In this document: piece after piece, positions 7,266 to 16,307 of the stretch
How the letters are laid out: the number at the start of each line of letters is the position of its first letter
Numbering within the stretch: the stretch's first letter is position 1
Origin: Muribaculaceae bacterium
GTDB lineage: Bacteria > Bacteroidota > Bacteroidia > Bacteroidales > Muribaculaceae
NCBI GenBank assembly: GCA_014867205.1
Contig: WGUO01000029.1
Coordinates: 1 to 39,913 of the forward strand
Length of the DNA: 39,913 bases
Direction: 5' to 3'
Made by a program: the position numbers and the translations under genes
Notes under the pieces: model-generated
What the model was told of the DNA's origin: nothing
The model's database searches: none
The model's input: the letters and a program-made list of their open reading frames with translations, nothing else

Positions 7266-8276
7266 TTACTGAATTGAAAGCTCGTCAATTACATTTGCGC
7301 GGACAATATCGCCGTTCTCGACCACGAAAGACTGATTGCGGCCCCCTTCCTTCTCCGCGACCTCGATGACAAGCTGCTTGTCGTCGGGGATAGTGAATTT
7401 CTCAAGGGCAAACACCGTTCTCTCCGATTTCTTGCCGCTGACCACCGTCACATAGTTCTGGGCGCGTAGCGGCTCCAGCACATGCTCCTGCATGGCGGTT
7501 CGTTTGACAACCTTCTTATCGACAATCTTGAACGAGATGTAATCAATATCGAAAGCGATATTCGATGTATTCTTCAGTTCAGTGTGGAAATAGAGAAGAC
7601 CGTTGTTGGTGTATATGCTTTTCAGAATGAACTGTACACCGAAACGTTTGGAGCCTATATGCTTGATTTCGCGCTTGTCCTGCTTGTAGATTGATTTCAT
7701 AATCAGCTTTACAAGCATCGGCGACTCCTGACCCAGACGCTCCAAGAATATCTCCTGCGCATTGTTGGGACGGTTGACCGCCTCCCCGTCGTGGATAAAG
7801 TCAGTCATCTCGATATTGAGCAACAGCGGCTCCTTTGCGAATTTCACGTTAAAGGTGAAGAAACATCCGTCATCGGTAATGACCGTGAGATTCGTCTCGG
7901 ACTTGAACGACTTGACAGCCGACTTCACACGCAACACGTTTTTCGCGCCGTCGGCCAGCCCTGCCACAAGATTCTCGTCGCCCAAATCTACATACACGAT
8001 TTCCGACGGGAAAATGACATGGGTAGTCTTGTTGAACGCCACTTCCAGAGCGTGAGGGGGAATCATGCGGTCAAAACCGACCTTGCGCGTCAGACCCACG
8101 AACTTGTCTCCGTCGGTGTAGCCGGAACCGTACACGTTGATGTCGTGTTCTGCCACCTGCTCAGTGTCAGACGACACATCGTTATCGGTGTTTTTGACCG
8201 CTTTGGTCTTGGCAAACGCCGAGGAAGCCATGCCTATAACGGCGACAAGGAAAAGAATTATAGTCTTGAAATTCAT
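7266..8276 (-). CDS. traN: Conjugative transposon protein TraN (VirB9-like, DUF4138)
   Basis: A 336-aa protein with a signal peptide (MNFKTIILFLVAVIGMASSAFA). Residues about 65-160 give the VirB9-like N-domain (FNKTTHVIFPSEIVYVDLGDENLVAG, FFTFNVKFA) and about 205-310 a second strand-rich domain (FGVQFILKSIYTNNGLLYFHTELKN). In type IV secretion systems VirB9 lines the outer-membrane core complex with VirB10, here TraM. It follows traM by 18 bp. The assignment rests on order, length and these motifs. Confidence 0.85.
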   Translation of the reverse strand: MNFKTIILFLVAVIGMASSAFAKTKAVKNTDNDVSSDTEQVAEHDINVYGSGYTDGDKFVGLTRKVGFDRMIPPHALEVAFNKTTHVIFPSEIVYVDLGDENLVAGLADGAKNVLRVKSAVKSFKSETNLTVITDDGCFFTFNVKFAKEPLLLNIEMTDFIHDGEAVNRPNNAQEIFLERLGQESPMLVKLIMKSIYKQDKREIKHIGSKRFGVQFILKSIYTNNGLLYFHTELKNTSNIAFDIDYISFKIVDKKVVKRTAMQEHVLEPLRAQNYVTVVSGKKSERTVFALEKFTIPDDKQLVIEVAEKEGGRNQSFVVENGDIVRANVIDELSIQ

Positions 8277-8294
8277 AATAGTTTTCTGTTTTGG

Positions 8295-9506
8295 TTACAC
8301 ATCTTCAGGCTGATGAAGCATTACCCGGTATCCGGATTTCAGGTGGACTTTCACAGTCCGCATCTTCTTTGTCAGATACTGGCTGACACCGTTGATAAGT
8401 CCGCGCCCCACATCGGAGGCAATCTGCGCACCGGCATCGGTGGAGATATTTATCGAACTGCCCATCGTTGACCCCATGTTGGCGCCAATCTCATGCAGAG
8501 CGTCCGACTCCATTGAGTTGGGAATATTAACTCCTTCCTGTCCGTCGGTGTCATATACTGTCAGCTCCACCTCATACACGGAGCCTTCGCACTCCACCGA
8601 TGACACGGCGATCTCAAGTCTCTCTCCCTGCAATCTCGCGGCACCGACAACTGTTGTGTTGCGCGGAACAAGGCGGCTTCCTATCCACATCGGTTCCACA
8701 ATCCGGAGTCTTACTGTCTGACCGTCGGTAACGCTCTGGTGCCCTGCCACGACAGCGGCGATTGTGTTCTTCGGACTTGTTGCCTTTGCCCCTACCGAGG
8801 TATTGAAACCGCGTCCGGCGGCATAGGATGAAAGAGTCGATACAACATTCCTTTTTACTTGCGCGACAGGATGGACATTCCTTTTGCCCTTTTCCTCGAC
8901 AGAATGCGCCGGAGCGGGATTCACGGCATTGCCGTTGCCCATATACTGCGCCGCGAGCTGGTAGGAGCGTTCAAGAAGTTCCATCTGATCCGGCTGTTGT
9001 ACCTGTTGCGCCGCCATAGCGTTCTGCGCCTCCAGCTCGTCAATCCGTTCCTGCAATTCCGCCATGCGGACGGCATCGGAGTTTTCCGGTACGAAGAAGT
9101 CATCGAGGGAAGCCTGTACCTCCTGATACTGCATGGCCGACTGTTCAATCGGGGAGGGTTCGGGCGCAGCCGTTGTGTCCGCCGGTACGGAATCCTGTCT
9201 TACGGACGCGGCACTCAAAATGCTGTCCTGACGGGCCTTCTCCCTGCGCATCTCCGCCTCGGCAAGCGCTTTGAGCTTGTTGCCCTGCAACTTGTCGCTG
9301 TCCCCGTCGGGCAGCTCCATGTTGGCCTTTCCCTTTACCGCGCCGTCATCAGACATATACGAGCCGAAGATAAGCCACATCGAGCCGAGGAAGATGATCG
9401 CCGCGCCGGGAATGACAAGCAGGTATTTCTTCATTTTCTGCCTCTCGGCAGCCGATTTTGACTCAAACCAGTCATTGATTTTCGTTTTCAGTTCCTGAAG
9501 GTTCAT
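8295..9506 (-). CDS. traM: Conjugative transposon protein TraM (VirB10-like)
   Basis: A 403-aa protein with a short cytoplasmic N-terminus, a single membrane segment at about residues 28-47 (YLLVIPGAAIIFLGSMWLIF), a long low-complexity periplasmic linker rich in A, E, Q and P (about 50-215), and a C-terminal beta domain from about residue 240 (IAAVVAGHQSVTDGQTVRLR, MWIGSRLVPRNTTVVG). This is the architecture of VirB10, which spans inner and outer membranes. The start overlaps the end of traL by 35 bp. Confidence 0.85.
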   Translation of the reverse strand: MNLQELKTKINDWFESKSAAERQKMKKYLLVIPGAAIIFLGSMWLIFGSYMSDDGAVKGKANMELPDGDSDKLQGNKLKALAEAEMRREKARQDSILSAASVRQDSVPADTTAAPEPSPIEQSAMQYQEVQASLDDFFVPENSDAVRMAELQERIDELEAQNAMAAQQVQQPDQMELLERSYQLAAQYMGNGNAVNPAPAHSVEEKGKRNVHPVAQVKRNVVSTLSSYAAGRGFNTSVGAKATSPKNTIAAVVAGHQSVTDGQTVRLRIVEPMWIGSRLVPRNTTVVGAARLQGERLEIAVSSVECEGSVYEVELTVYDTDGQEGVNIPNSMESDALHEIGANMGSTMGSSINISTDAGAQIASDVGRGLINGVSQYLTKKMRTVKVHLKSGYRVMLHQPEDV

Positions 9507-9816
9507 ATTCGGAATCCTTGAATTGCCAAATATCCGGCGTATCGCCGTTGTCGAAGGCCGGGAGTTCCAGCCCCTCTATGTGTTCCGGCTCGATTCTCTC
9601 CATCAGGGCCTGTCCGCGCCCTATGCGGTAGCAGGCGTTGCCGAACACGAAGAAAGCCGTGAAGATGAACAGTGAAAGCAGGACGGTTATAAGTGTAAGC
9701 CTGCGGTTTGCCGGGATGCCGTCGCACTTGCGGCGCAGATACTCGCCCAGAGCCGATTTAGGTTTGCCCCACACCTTATTATATATGGCGGAGCGCATTG
9801 ATTGAAATTTATTCAT
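9472..9816 (-). CDS. traL: Conjugative transposon protein TraL (small membrane protein)
   Basis: A 114-aa protein with a basic N-terminus (residues 1-40, ending KCDGIPANRR) and one membrane segment at about residues 43-63 (ITVLLSLFIFTAFFVFGNACY). The remaining residues are acidic. Size, topology and place between traK and traM match TraL (DUF3989-like) of CTnDOT-type elements. It begins 3 bp after traK and its 3' end overlaps traM by 35 bp. The molecular role is unknown; an inner-membrane assembly factor is inferred. Confidence 0.75.
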   Translation of the reverse strand: MNKFQSMRSAIYNKVWGKPKSALGEYLRRKCDGIPANRRLTLITVLLSLFIFTAFFVFGNACYRIGRGQALMERIEPEHIEGLELPAFDNGDTPDIWQFKDSEYEPSGTENENQ

Positions 9817-9819
9817 CGG

Positions 9820-10443
9820 TTATCGCTTTACCGTTGATATGTCCTTGTTCTCAAGGATATTGAAATTCTCGATGATGAATCCGTTTGGATTGTCGTCGGA
9901 GCGCGAGGAGTTTGTGAGGCGGCACACCGTCACGAGGCTTCTCTCGGTCACGTTACTCTCACGGATAATCATCTGGCGGGCATAAGTCCGGGCCACATAG
10001 GGGTAGTTGTTGAAATCGCACACCACGCTGTCAACCTGACACACCTGATTGATGTTTCCCGAAATTATGCGGTTGTAGTAGCCCTTCTCGGAGTAATCCG
10101 AATAATAGTTGTATGCGCTTTTGTCGGAAAGAATCAGCGCACGGTTGATGTTATGCTCGATGGCGGACTTGTCCGGGGAGAGCGAAAAGAACAGCTCATG
10201 GAAGCGGCGCACATGTTCCCGCGCCTCCGCCGGACGGTTCTGGCTCATGTCCTGCGACAGAGCCAGCATCAAACTCTTGCCGTTGTCAAGGACATAAATC
10301 TTTTCCCGCTGCTTCTCGGCGAAATTGAAAGCCGCCACCAGCGCTACCGAGACCACGACCGCGCACATCGCCACGAACACTATTCCGAACAGGCGTATCT
10401 GACGGAAGGATGTCTCGATGTTTTTTAATGACTTGAATTCCAT
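9820..10443 (-). CDS. traK: Conjugative transposon protein TraK (VirB8-like)
   Basis: A 207-aa protein with a short cytoplasmic tail, one membrane segment at about residues 19-39 (LFGIVFVAMCAVVVSVALVA) and a periplasmic domain of about 165 residues (RRFHELFFSLSPDKSAIEHN, YNRIISGNINQVC). Size and topology match VirB8-like TraK, which bridges the inner-membrane platform and the TraM-TraN core. It is separated from traJ by 72 bp holding an inverted repeat, the largest gap in this part of the operon. Confidence 0.85.
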   Translation of the reverse strand: MEFKSLKNIETSFRQIRLFGIVFVAMCAVVVSVALVAAFNFAEKQREKIYVLDNGKSLMLALSQDMSQNRPAEAREHVRRFHELFFSLSPDKSAIEHNINRALILSDKSAYNYYSDYSEKGYYNRIISGNINQVCQVDSVVCDFNNYPYVARTYARQMIIRESNVTERSLVTVCRLTNSSRSDDNPNGFIIENFNILENKDISTVKR

Positions 10444-10460
10444 TCATTTTAGGTTTTAAG

Positions 10461-10506
10461 TCATAGTTATGAGTTATGAAGTGAGCCTCGTCACCCGTAA
10501 CTATGA
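10461..10506. repeat. Inverted repeat in the traJ-traK gap
   Basis: Arms TCATAGTTA (10461-10469) and TAACTATGA (10498-10506) are perfect 9-bp complements. A second inner pair GTGA/TCAC lies inside. There is no clear T-run, so an mRNA-stability or processing hairpin that separates traI-J from traK onward is as likely as a terminator. Confidence 0.6.
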
Positions 10507-10515
10507 GTTATTACT

Positions 10516-11532
10516 TTATTTAAGGAGTTTGCCGACACGACCGGCCACATTCCCGGCAACCGCGCCACCGACACTTCCGGCGGCGGAACCTGCTTGCATA
10601 GCCGTGTTGTTGACCGCACGGTTGTAGCTGCCCATGCCTCCGGCCTGTATGATCCATCCGGCAACCGTCGGAATTGTGAAGTATCCGATGATTCCGATTA
10701 TCATAAATAGTATATACGCGGTGTTGCTCCCGTCAATATCGACATTAGGATTGTTTGTCAGCTCCGAAATGTCGTTCTGCAACATCAGCACTTGTATTTT
10801 CGCCAGAATCGTCGAAAACAGGTCTGCCACCGGCAGCCATAGGTAGGTCTGGATATAGCGGCATATCCACTGGACAAGGGTGTTCTGGAACCCGTCCCAC
10901 ACCGAAATCGCAAAACTTATCGGGCCGAGGATGGCGAGGACTATCAGGAAGAAAGTCCTTATCGTGTCGATGGTAAGCGACGCGGCCTGAAAAAGCAGTT
11001 CAAGAAGCTCACGAAAGAAATTCTGAATGGCTTTCTTCACCTTATACATCCCGCGCTCGATATACATACCGGCAGCTGTGCCTACCTCAGTCACGCCAAG
11101 TTCGTCAATCTGACGGTCAAACTCCGCGTCATCGACAAGATACGCCGTGGAGGGATCCCGCATCATCGCCTCGTATTCGAGCCTGTCCTTCTCCTCCCGA
11201 TATTTCTGCATATCGAGGGTCTGGCCCTCCAGCATACCGGCGGTTCCCTGCACGATAGGCGACATCACGGAGTTTATCGTGCCAAGCACCACGGTCGGAA
11301 AGAACATGATGCAGAAGCCGATTGCAAACGGGCGCAGCAGCGGGAACACATCAATCGGTTCAGCCCTTGCGAGCGCCTGCCATACCCGGTATGCGACATA
11401 GAACAGCGCGCCGAGTCCGGCGATTCCCTGCGCGACACCCGCCATGTCGGAACACAGAGGCATCATCTCGTCATAGAGCGAGCGCAGAATCGTATGGAGA
11501 TTCGAGAAATCAATCGCGCAGAGCATAATCAC
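10516..11532 (-). CDS. traJ: Conjugative transposon protein TraJ (VirB6-like)
   Basis: A polytopic inner-membrane protein of about 336-338 aa. Hydrophobic segments occur near residues 33-52, 70-90, 190-215, 225-250 and 275-300, and the C-terminus is rich in glycine and alanine (AGSAAGSVGGAVAGNVAG). This is the VirB6/TrbL layout, forming the inner-membrane part of the channel. The start is ambiguous: GTG at 11532 overlaps the traI stop by 4 bp, while ATG at 11526 gives a product two residues shorter. Confidence 0.85.
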   Translation of the reverse strand: MIMLCAIDFSNLHTILRSLYDEMMPLCSDMAGVAQGIAGLGALFYVAYRVWQALARAEPIDVFPLLRPFAIGFCIMFFPTVVLGTINSVMSPIVQGTAGMLEGQTLDMQKYREEKDRLEYEAMMRDPSTAYLVDDAEFDRQIDELGVTEVGTAAGMYIERGMYKVKKAIQNFFRELLELLFQAASLTIDTIRTFFLIVLAILGPISFAISVWDGFQNTLVQWICRYIQTYLWLPVADLFSTILAKIQVLMLQNDISELTNNPNVDIDGSNTAYILFMIIGIIGYFTIPTVAGWIIQAGGMGSYNRAVNNTAMQAGSAAGSVGGAVAGNVAGRVGKLLK

Positions 11533-12167
11533 CAGTATCTTTCGGCACCCTTGCCGTAAAGGTTTATCACACGCTGCGTATCAGCTTCCTTCTTCGCGCG
11601 GAGATAGGACACGGAGATGTTCTTGTTCGTGAAATAGGAGGTCAGGTTGCGGTAGCGGCTCATCTCCTTATAGCACCTGTCAACAATATCCATGCGGTCC
11701 TTGTCGGTCATCGACATAGTGGTAATGTTCACCACGTTCTTCAGTTCGCCCAGCACCCCGTTGGCTTCTTCGAGAAGGCGGGTGTAGCCCGACGCGATAG
11801 CCGACAGTTCCGAGGCAGTGAAATTCGGGTCAGTCAGCATCTTGCGGAAATTCGTCACATAGGTCTCGCTTATGTCACCGAGCATCAGGACGGTCTGCTG
11901 CACCTTGCGGGCGTCGCGGACAAGATTGTTGACCGAGCGCAGGGCGTCATAATATTTCTTGCCCTGCTCATAAATCTTGACTGTCTCCTGAAACGACTTT
12001 ACCATGTGCGTCGCAGTCTTCGACTCGTGGACAAGCGACTTGGAGTTGTTCACGATGCTCTGCGCTATGTTGGAGGGGTCGATGACCGTCCACTGCGCGT
12101 TAGCTTTGCCGGCGCACAGGAACATCAGCACCGCGACCACGGGAATTATAAATTTAATTCTGCTCAT
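11529..12167 (-). CDS. traI: Conjugative transposon protein TraI (DUF4141, VirB5-like)
   Basis: A 212-aa protein with a signal peptide (cleavage near AGKANAQ) followed by an almost wholly helical domain with long amphipathic helices (about residues 35-110 and 120-190). VirB5-type minor pilus subunits have this composition, and TraI sits directly before the VirB6-like traJ, the usual virB5-virB6 order. It follows the 44-aa gene by 17 bp. Confidence 0.8.
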   Translation of the reverse strand: MSRIKFIIPVVAVLMFLCAGKANAQWTVIDPSNIAQSIVNNSKSLVHESKTATHMVKSFQETVKIYEQGKKYYDALRSVNNLVRDARKVQQTVLMLGDISETYVTNFRKMLTDPNFTASELSAIASGYTRLLEEANGVLGELKNVVNITTMSMTDKDRMDIVDRCYKEMSRYRNLTSYFTNKNISVSYLRAKKEADTQRVINLYGKGAERYW

Positions 12168-12184
12168 TATAATGATTCTTTATG

Positions 12185-12319
12185 TCAGTAAATTCTGGAG
12201 GCGCATCCTCCGATTAACCTCACTCCCAAAGAGAGAAGGTAGAGTGCCATGCGCAGGAGGAGCGCGGCAACGGCGATCACAGCCGTGATGATTAGAAGCA
12301 ATATCCGTAAAACCGTCAT
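12185..12319 (-). CDS. Small hydrophobic protein in the traH position (44 aa)
   Basis: The gap between traG and traI contains a 44-codon frame that starts at ATG 12319, 3 bp after the traG stop, and ends in TGA at 12185. The product is mostly hydrophobic (MTVLRILLLIITAVIAVAAL, then LRMALYLLSLGVRLIG), giving one or two membrane segments. Another frame starting at 12323 (overlapping the traG stop) encodes a polar, cysteine/arginine-rich sequence and looks spurious. Gene order places it where traH is found in CTnDOT; the homology itself could not be tested. Confidence 0.6.
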   Translation of the reverse strand: MTVLRILLLIITAVIAVAALLLRMALYLLSLGVRLIGGCASRIY

Positions 12320-12322
12320 ACA

Positions 12323-14812
12323 TCATTCATTTGCGAGTTGCTTTATCGCGGCCTCGATGTCGCCGCCAAGTCTCCGTGCCGTATCCAGCACCCTGATTTT
12401 CTCCGTTTCCTCGGTGGTGTAGCAGAAATATTCCTCCCGGCTCACCTCCGTGGCATAAACCGCAGACTGCGTTCCGCCGAGTCCTATCCATACTTCCTTA
12501 TACAGTCGGTTCGGATTGTTGGCGAGATTGATGCTGAGTATCTGCGCCTTCTCCTTGTCGGTCAGACCCAGCAGCGACTGGATCTGGTCAAAGCGGTTCA
12601 TATACTTGCGCTGATCCAGAAGAATCTTGCAGTCGGAGTTGTTGATGATGGTCTCCTTGACAATCGGCGACGACATGATGTCGTCAACCTCCTGCGTAAC
12701 CACCACGGCCTCCCCGAAATATTTGCGGACGGTCTTGTACATGTAGCGCATATACTCGGCCATGTTAGCGGTGGAGAGCGCCTTCCACGCCTCCTCGCAT
12801 ATAAGGAGTTTCCGGATACCCTTCAGGCGCCGCATCTTATTGATGAAAGCCTCCATGATGATTATCGTCACCACCGGGAACAATTCCTTGTTATCCTTCA
12901 CATTATCAATCTCGAAGACAACAAAGCGCTTGTTGAGAAGGTCGATGTTCTCCTTTGAATTGAGAAGGAAATCGAAACGCCCTCCGTGATAATACTGCCT
13001 CAGAGTGGTAAGAAAATTGTCGATGTCGAAATCCTGACGGTGTATCGGAATCGGACGTTTCGCCATTTCCTCGCGGTACTCGTCGCGCATGAACTCGTAG
13101 AACGAGTTGAAACAGGGAACGATGTCCCGGTCATTCTTCATGCGGTCGATGAACATTGACAGAGCAGAGCCAAGCTCACCCGATTCCGTCTTCGTTATCC
13201 TGTCGTCCTCCGACTTCCAGAGCGTGAGAAGCAGCGTCTTGATGCTGTCCTTCTTCTCCACATCGAAAACATAATCCTCGGTATAGAAGGGATTGAAGGA
13301 TATGGGGCTGTCCTCCCGGTATGTGTAATATATGCCGTCCTCACCGTGGGTACGGTTGTGGATAAGGTTGCACAGACCTTCGTAAGAGTTTCCGGTGTCT
13401 ATCAACAGCACATGGGCGCCCTGTTCATAATACTGGCGTACCAGATGGTTGGTGAAGAACGACTTGCCGCTACCTGACGGGCCGAGTATGAATTTGTTGC
13501 GGTTTGTCGTTATGCCGCGCTTCATAGGCTCGTCGGAAATGTCGAGGTGCAGCGGTTTCCCGGTCTGACGGTCAACCATCTTTATCCCGAATGGCGACAG
13601 CGAAGAACGGTAGTTCGTTTCCGCAGTGAAGAAGCACACCGCCGGCTCTATGAAGGTATAGAACGATTCTTCCGCAGGGAAATCGGCCTCGTTGCCCGGC
13701 ATGGCAGACCAGAACAGCGTCGGGCAGTCGATGGTGTTGTGCCGGGGCATACACCCCATTGTCGCAAGCTGACCGCCGACATCGTTCTTGATGCGCCGCA
13801 ATTCCTCGGCGTCGTCGCTCCACGCCATGACATTGCAGTGCGCCCGGACGCTTGTCAGTCCGTAGGAATGGGCCTCGTTCAGGTAACGGTCTATCCATTC
13901 CTTGTTGATCGCATTGCTGCGGCTGTACTTGGAAAGACTGTTCATGTTGCGGGCCGTCTTCTCGAAGCGGGCAAGATTCTCGTCGTGGCTGTCGATGAAC
14001 ACATACTGGTTGTATATGTGGTTGCACGGCAGGAGCAGCCCCACGGGTGAGGCAAACGACAGGCGGCAGTCGGAGCGGTCGGTGGAAAGACGCTCGTAGC
14101 GGTTGTCCGTGCTGACCTTCGACGGAAGGTCGTCGGTGTCCGAAAGGGTATGGAGGCAGAGCATCTTGTCTCCGACGCGCATCTCCTTCGCCGATAGGTC
14201 GATGTCCTCCAGACAGGTAACATCCGACATGGATAGGGACATATATTTCTCTATGATGCCCGATGATGTCTCCGTTCCCAGAATCTCGTCGTCAGAGAGA
14301 CGGCGCAGGCTGATACAGCCGGTGTCGTTGATGATGCGCTCGAACTGTTCCACACTCTCCATGAACTTCACCACCATCTCGTGATTCAGTTCCTTCGGGG
14401 TTATGCGTCCCCGGCACAGAGTGGAGAAATTGCTCTGCTGGCGCATCCGCTCCTTCGTCGTCTTAGTCAGGAACAGATAACACCTGTGGTCAAGGTACGG
14501 ACGCTCGTTGAAATGGCGCTCGAAAGAGCGGTCAAGGAAGCTCAGTCCCTCCTTCTGCAATTCCGGCCGGTAATTTTCCGATATGAATATGTCCTGTTTG
14601 TGGACAACCGAAAAATGCGGCAGAACCTTTATCGCCTTGCACCATGCCGAGTGCATGGCCTCGTATTCGGCGGATGTTACCGTGAACAGCTCCGGTAGCC
14701 TCACCTCAAAGGCCACCGTGATGTCGGCGTCCTTTGAGATGATGCAGCCGTGTTCAACGGCAAGGAGGGGGAGTTTCGATTCAAGAGTCGTCGCTCTCAG
14801 GGTATTTCTCAT
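12323..14812 (-). CDS. traG: Conjugative ATPase TraG (VirB4-like)
   Basis: An 829-aa protein. Residues about 1-400 form the less conserved N-domain; the ATPase follows, with Walker A GPSGSGKS near residue 446 and Walker B LLICEEAW near residue 672, then VTQEVDD and the C-terminal NNSDCKILLDQR motifs typical of VirB4 relatives. In CTnDOT naming TraG is this energising ATPase; it is not the coupling protein, which here is MobC. It acts at the cytoplasmic face of the channel. It starts 2 bp after traF and ends just before the 44-aa gene. Confidence 0.93.
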   Translation of the reverse strand: MRNTLRATTLESKLPLLAVEHGCIISKDADITVAFEVRLPELFTVTSAEYEAMHSAWCKAIKVLPHFSVVHKQDIFISENYRPELQKEGLSFLDRSFERHFNERPYLDHRCYLFLTKTTKERMRQQSNFSTLCRGRITPKELNHEMVVKFMESVEQFERIINDTGCISLRRLSDDEILGTETSSGIIEKYMSLSMSDVTCLEDIDLSAKEMRVGDKMLCLHTLSDTDDLPSKVSTDNRYERLSTDRSDCRLSFASPVGLLLPCNHIYNQYVFIDSHDENLARFEKTARNMNSLSKYSRSNAINKEWIDRYLNEAHSYGLTSVRAHCNVMAWSDDAEELRRIKNDVGGQLATMGCMPRHNTIDCPTLFWSAMPGNEADFPAEESFYTFIEPAVCFFTAETNYRSSLSPFGIKMVDRQTGKPLHLDISDEPMKRGITTNRNKFILGPSGSGKSFFTNHLVRQYYEQGAHVLLIDTGNSYEGLCNLIHNRTHGEDGIYYTYREDSPISFNPFYTEDYVFDVEKKDSIKTLLLTLWKSEDDRITKTESGELGSALSMFIDRMKNDRDIVPCFNSFYEFMRDEYREEMAKRPIPIHRQDFDIDNFLTTLRQYYHGGRFDFLLNSKENIDLLNKRFVVFEIDNVKDNKELFPVVTIIIMEAFINKMRRLKGIRKLLICEEAWKALSTANMAEYMRYMYKTVRKYFGEAVVVTQEVDDIMSSPIVKETIINNSDCKILLDQRKYMNRFDQIQSLLGLTDKEKAQILSINLANNPNRLYKEVWIGLGGTQSAVYATEVSREEYFCYTTEETEKIRVLDTARRLGGDIEAAIKQLANE

Positions 14813-14814
14813 TT

Positions 14815-15144
14815 TTATTTATGATGTTTCCTACACGTTTTTATCAGGCGTGTGATACGCAGTCGGTTGATTATGTAGCGGGGCCGGTATCTCACGGCGC
14901 CGAGCTTCATAAGTCCGTATTGCCCGAACCTGGCGTTAAGCCGGAATGTGAGCCAGACAAGGACCGAGGCAGACACTGCGGCGAAGCCGATACAGAACCA
15001 TTGCGGGACACCCGCGACATACATTATCACAAACAGGACGAACAGGGACAGAAGGCCGATGGCGAATATGAAAAGATATTGCGCTTTCAGACCCTTGTAC
15101 TCCACACTGCGCCCCACGCCTTTGTTGATGGAATACTCGGACAT
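14815..15144 (-). CDS. traF: Conjugative transposon protein TraF (DUF4133)
   Basis: A 109-aa protein starting at ATG 15144, one base overlapping the traE stop (TGATG). A longer frame upstream reads through the antisense-like, arginine-rich out-of-frame sequence of traE, so it is not the true start. Two membrane segments lie at about residues 23-43 and 46-66, then a basic tail (LGAVRYRPRYIINR). This small two-span topology matches VirB3-like TraF proteins, which work with the VirB4-like ATPase TraG encoded next. Confidence 0.85.
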   Translation of the reverse strand: MSEYSINKGVGRSVEYKGLKAQYLFIFAIGLLSLFVLFVIMYVAGVPQWFCIGFAAVSASVLVWLTFRLNARFGQYGLMKLGAVRYRPRYIINRLRITRLIKTCRKHHK

Positions 15145-15473
15145 CAGAGGAAGAATGACTTGAGGATTGTGGCGGCTACGATAAGGAAGATGCAGGCTCC
15201 GAACCATGACGCGGCGGTCTTGCTGGTGTCGGGGTCTCCGCTCGACCATTTGGAGTAGCATTTCACGCCTCCGATAAGACCCACGACCGCCCCGATCGCA
15301 TAGATAAGTTTCACTCCCGGCTCGAAGTACGATGTCACCATCGTCGTAGCCTCGTTGATGCCCGAAAGACCGTTGCCGGCGGCACTGACAAACTCGACAG
15401 AGCAGAGAATCATAAGAACGGCGAGGACGACACGTCCTTTCAGAATCATAAACTTGTCTTTTACAGTTTTCAT
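15144..15473 (-). CDS. traE: Conjugative transposon protein TraE (DUF4134)
   Basis: A 109-aa protein. The start at ATG 15473 gives a signal-like N-terminus followed by GNGLSGINEATTMVTSYF, the conserved opening of TraE, then two membrane segments with the well-conserved YAIGAVVGLIGG and SGDPDTSKTAASWFGACIFL blocks. A frame from 15560 would add 29 residues not typical of the family. TraE is the VirB2-like small membrane protein of these systems (pilin-like by position and topology; inferred). The 102-bp gap before it contains no further gene I can support. Confidence 0.9.
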   Translation of the reverse strand: MKTVKDKFMILKGRVVLAVLMILCSVEFVSAAGNGLSGINEATTMVTSYFEPGVKLIYAIGAVVGLIGGVKCYSKWSSGDPDTSKTAASWFGACIFLIVAATILKSFFL

Positions 15474-15575
15474 AAGAATCAGTGTTTGAATGTGGCCGGG
15501 ATACAAAACCAGCCACGGTAACGCCTTTTTTCGGCTTGTGTGGTGGATGGTATGACTCAATGCGGTCAGCCGTAA

Positions 15576-16307
15576 TCAATCTTCTTCATCTTTTTCACTG
15601 TATTTGTCAGTATTATCCGGTCTCCGGAGCGAGCCGTCAACATCAATTTCACGACCTTTGCGCCTTGTCGCGGACGGCCTGCCGATTTTTTTCTTATGCG
15701 CCGCCCGCACACTCTCGGCGATGCAGTTCATTATTCCGGCGTTGATTCTTTCATCTGTCTCCATCATTTTGCCGATGAATACCACATCGCGCATACCAGT
15801 CAGGACTCTCCCTGCCTCGGCTTTCTGTTCCGGTGTCGCCGAGGGATTTGCCGCCACGGACACCGCCGCCTCAATCTCGTCGATTGATTCCCCTTTCGCG
15901 GGAGGAGAAACGCTGTCAGGCTCAAAGTCGTCCATGTCGGGGGTATCGTCCGCCATGTCATTGCCGCTGTCATCTTCCGCTTTCCCGGAATTCTCCGTTT
16001 CAGTCTTTTTGAACTCGACATCCTGCGGATTTACATCCCCCATCTTGGCGTTCAGCACATAGGTCATTGCTGCTGCCATAGATTCGGTTAGCACTTCCCG
16101 GAATTTGTCAAAGTCAAAATCGCTCTGCGGAACAACCGTGACTACATTTTTCTCTGTATCTTCGTCAGTGTCGTCCGGCGCCGGACTCCGCACTGTCTTT
16201 CCGTTCCCGGTCTTGTTCTGGGTCTTGTTTCCCTTTCCCCGGAACATCCATGTGACGAAAGCGAGATAGACAAAGGCGCAAATAATCAGGATTGATGCTG
16301 TGTTCAT
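15576..16307 (-). CDS. traD: Conjugative transposon protein TraD
   Basis: A 243-aa protein with one N-terminal membrane segment (residues about 4-22, ASILIICAFVYLAFVTWMF), a highly acidic, low-complexity middle (about 40-140, many D and E) and a C-terminal helical domain (about 145-210, RDVVFIGKMMETDERINAG) with a basic stretch KKKIGRPSATRRKG. Position between the DUF3408-like genes and traE corresponds to traD of CTnDOT. Start overlaps the preceding stop by 4 bp (ATGA). Its role is not established. Confidence 0.65.
   Translation of the reverse strand: MNTASILIICAFVYLAFVTWMFRGKGNKTQNKTGNGKTVRSPAPDDTDEDTEKNVVTVVPQSDFDFDKFREVLTESMAAAMTYVLNAKMGDVNPQDVEFKKTETENSGKAEDDSGNDMADDTPDMDDFEPDSVSPPAKGESIDEIEAAVSVAANPSATPEQKAEAGRVLTGMRDVVFIGKMMETDERINAGIMNCIAESVRAAHKKKIGRPSATRRKGREIDVDGSLRRPDNTDKYSEKDEED

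Noticed and set aside
15145..15579. Upstream extension of TraF (254-aa frame)
   Set aside because: It is the out-of-frame reading of traE, rich in Arg and Tyr, and TraF begins naturally at ATG 15144 with a TGATG overlap.
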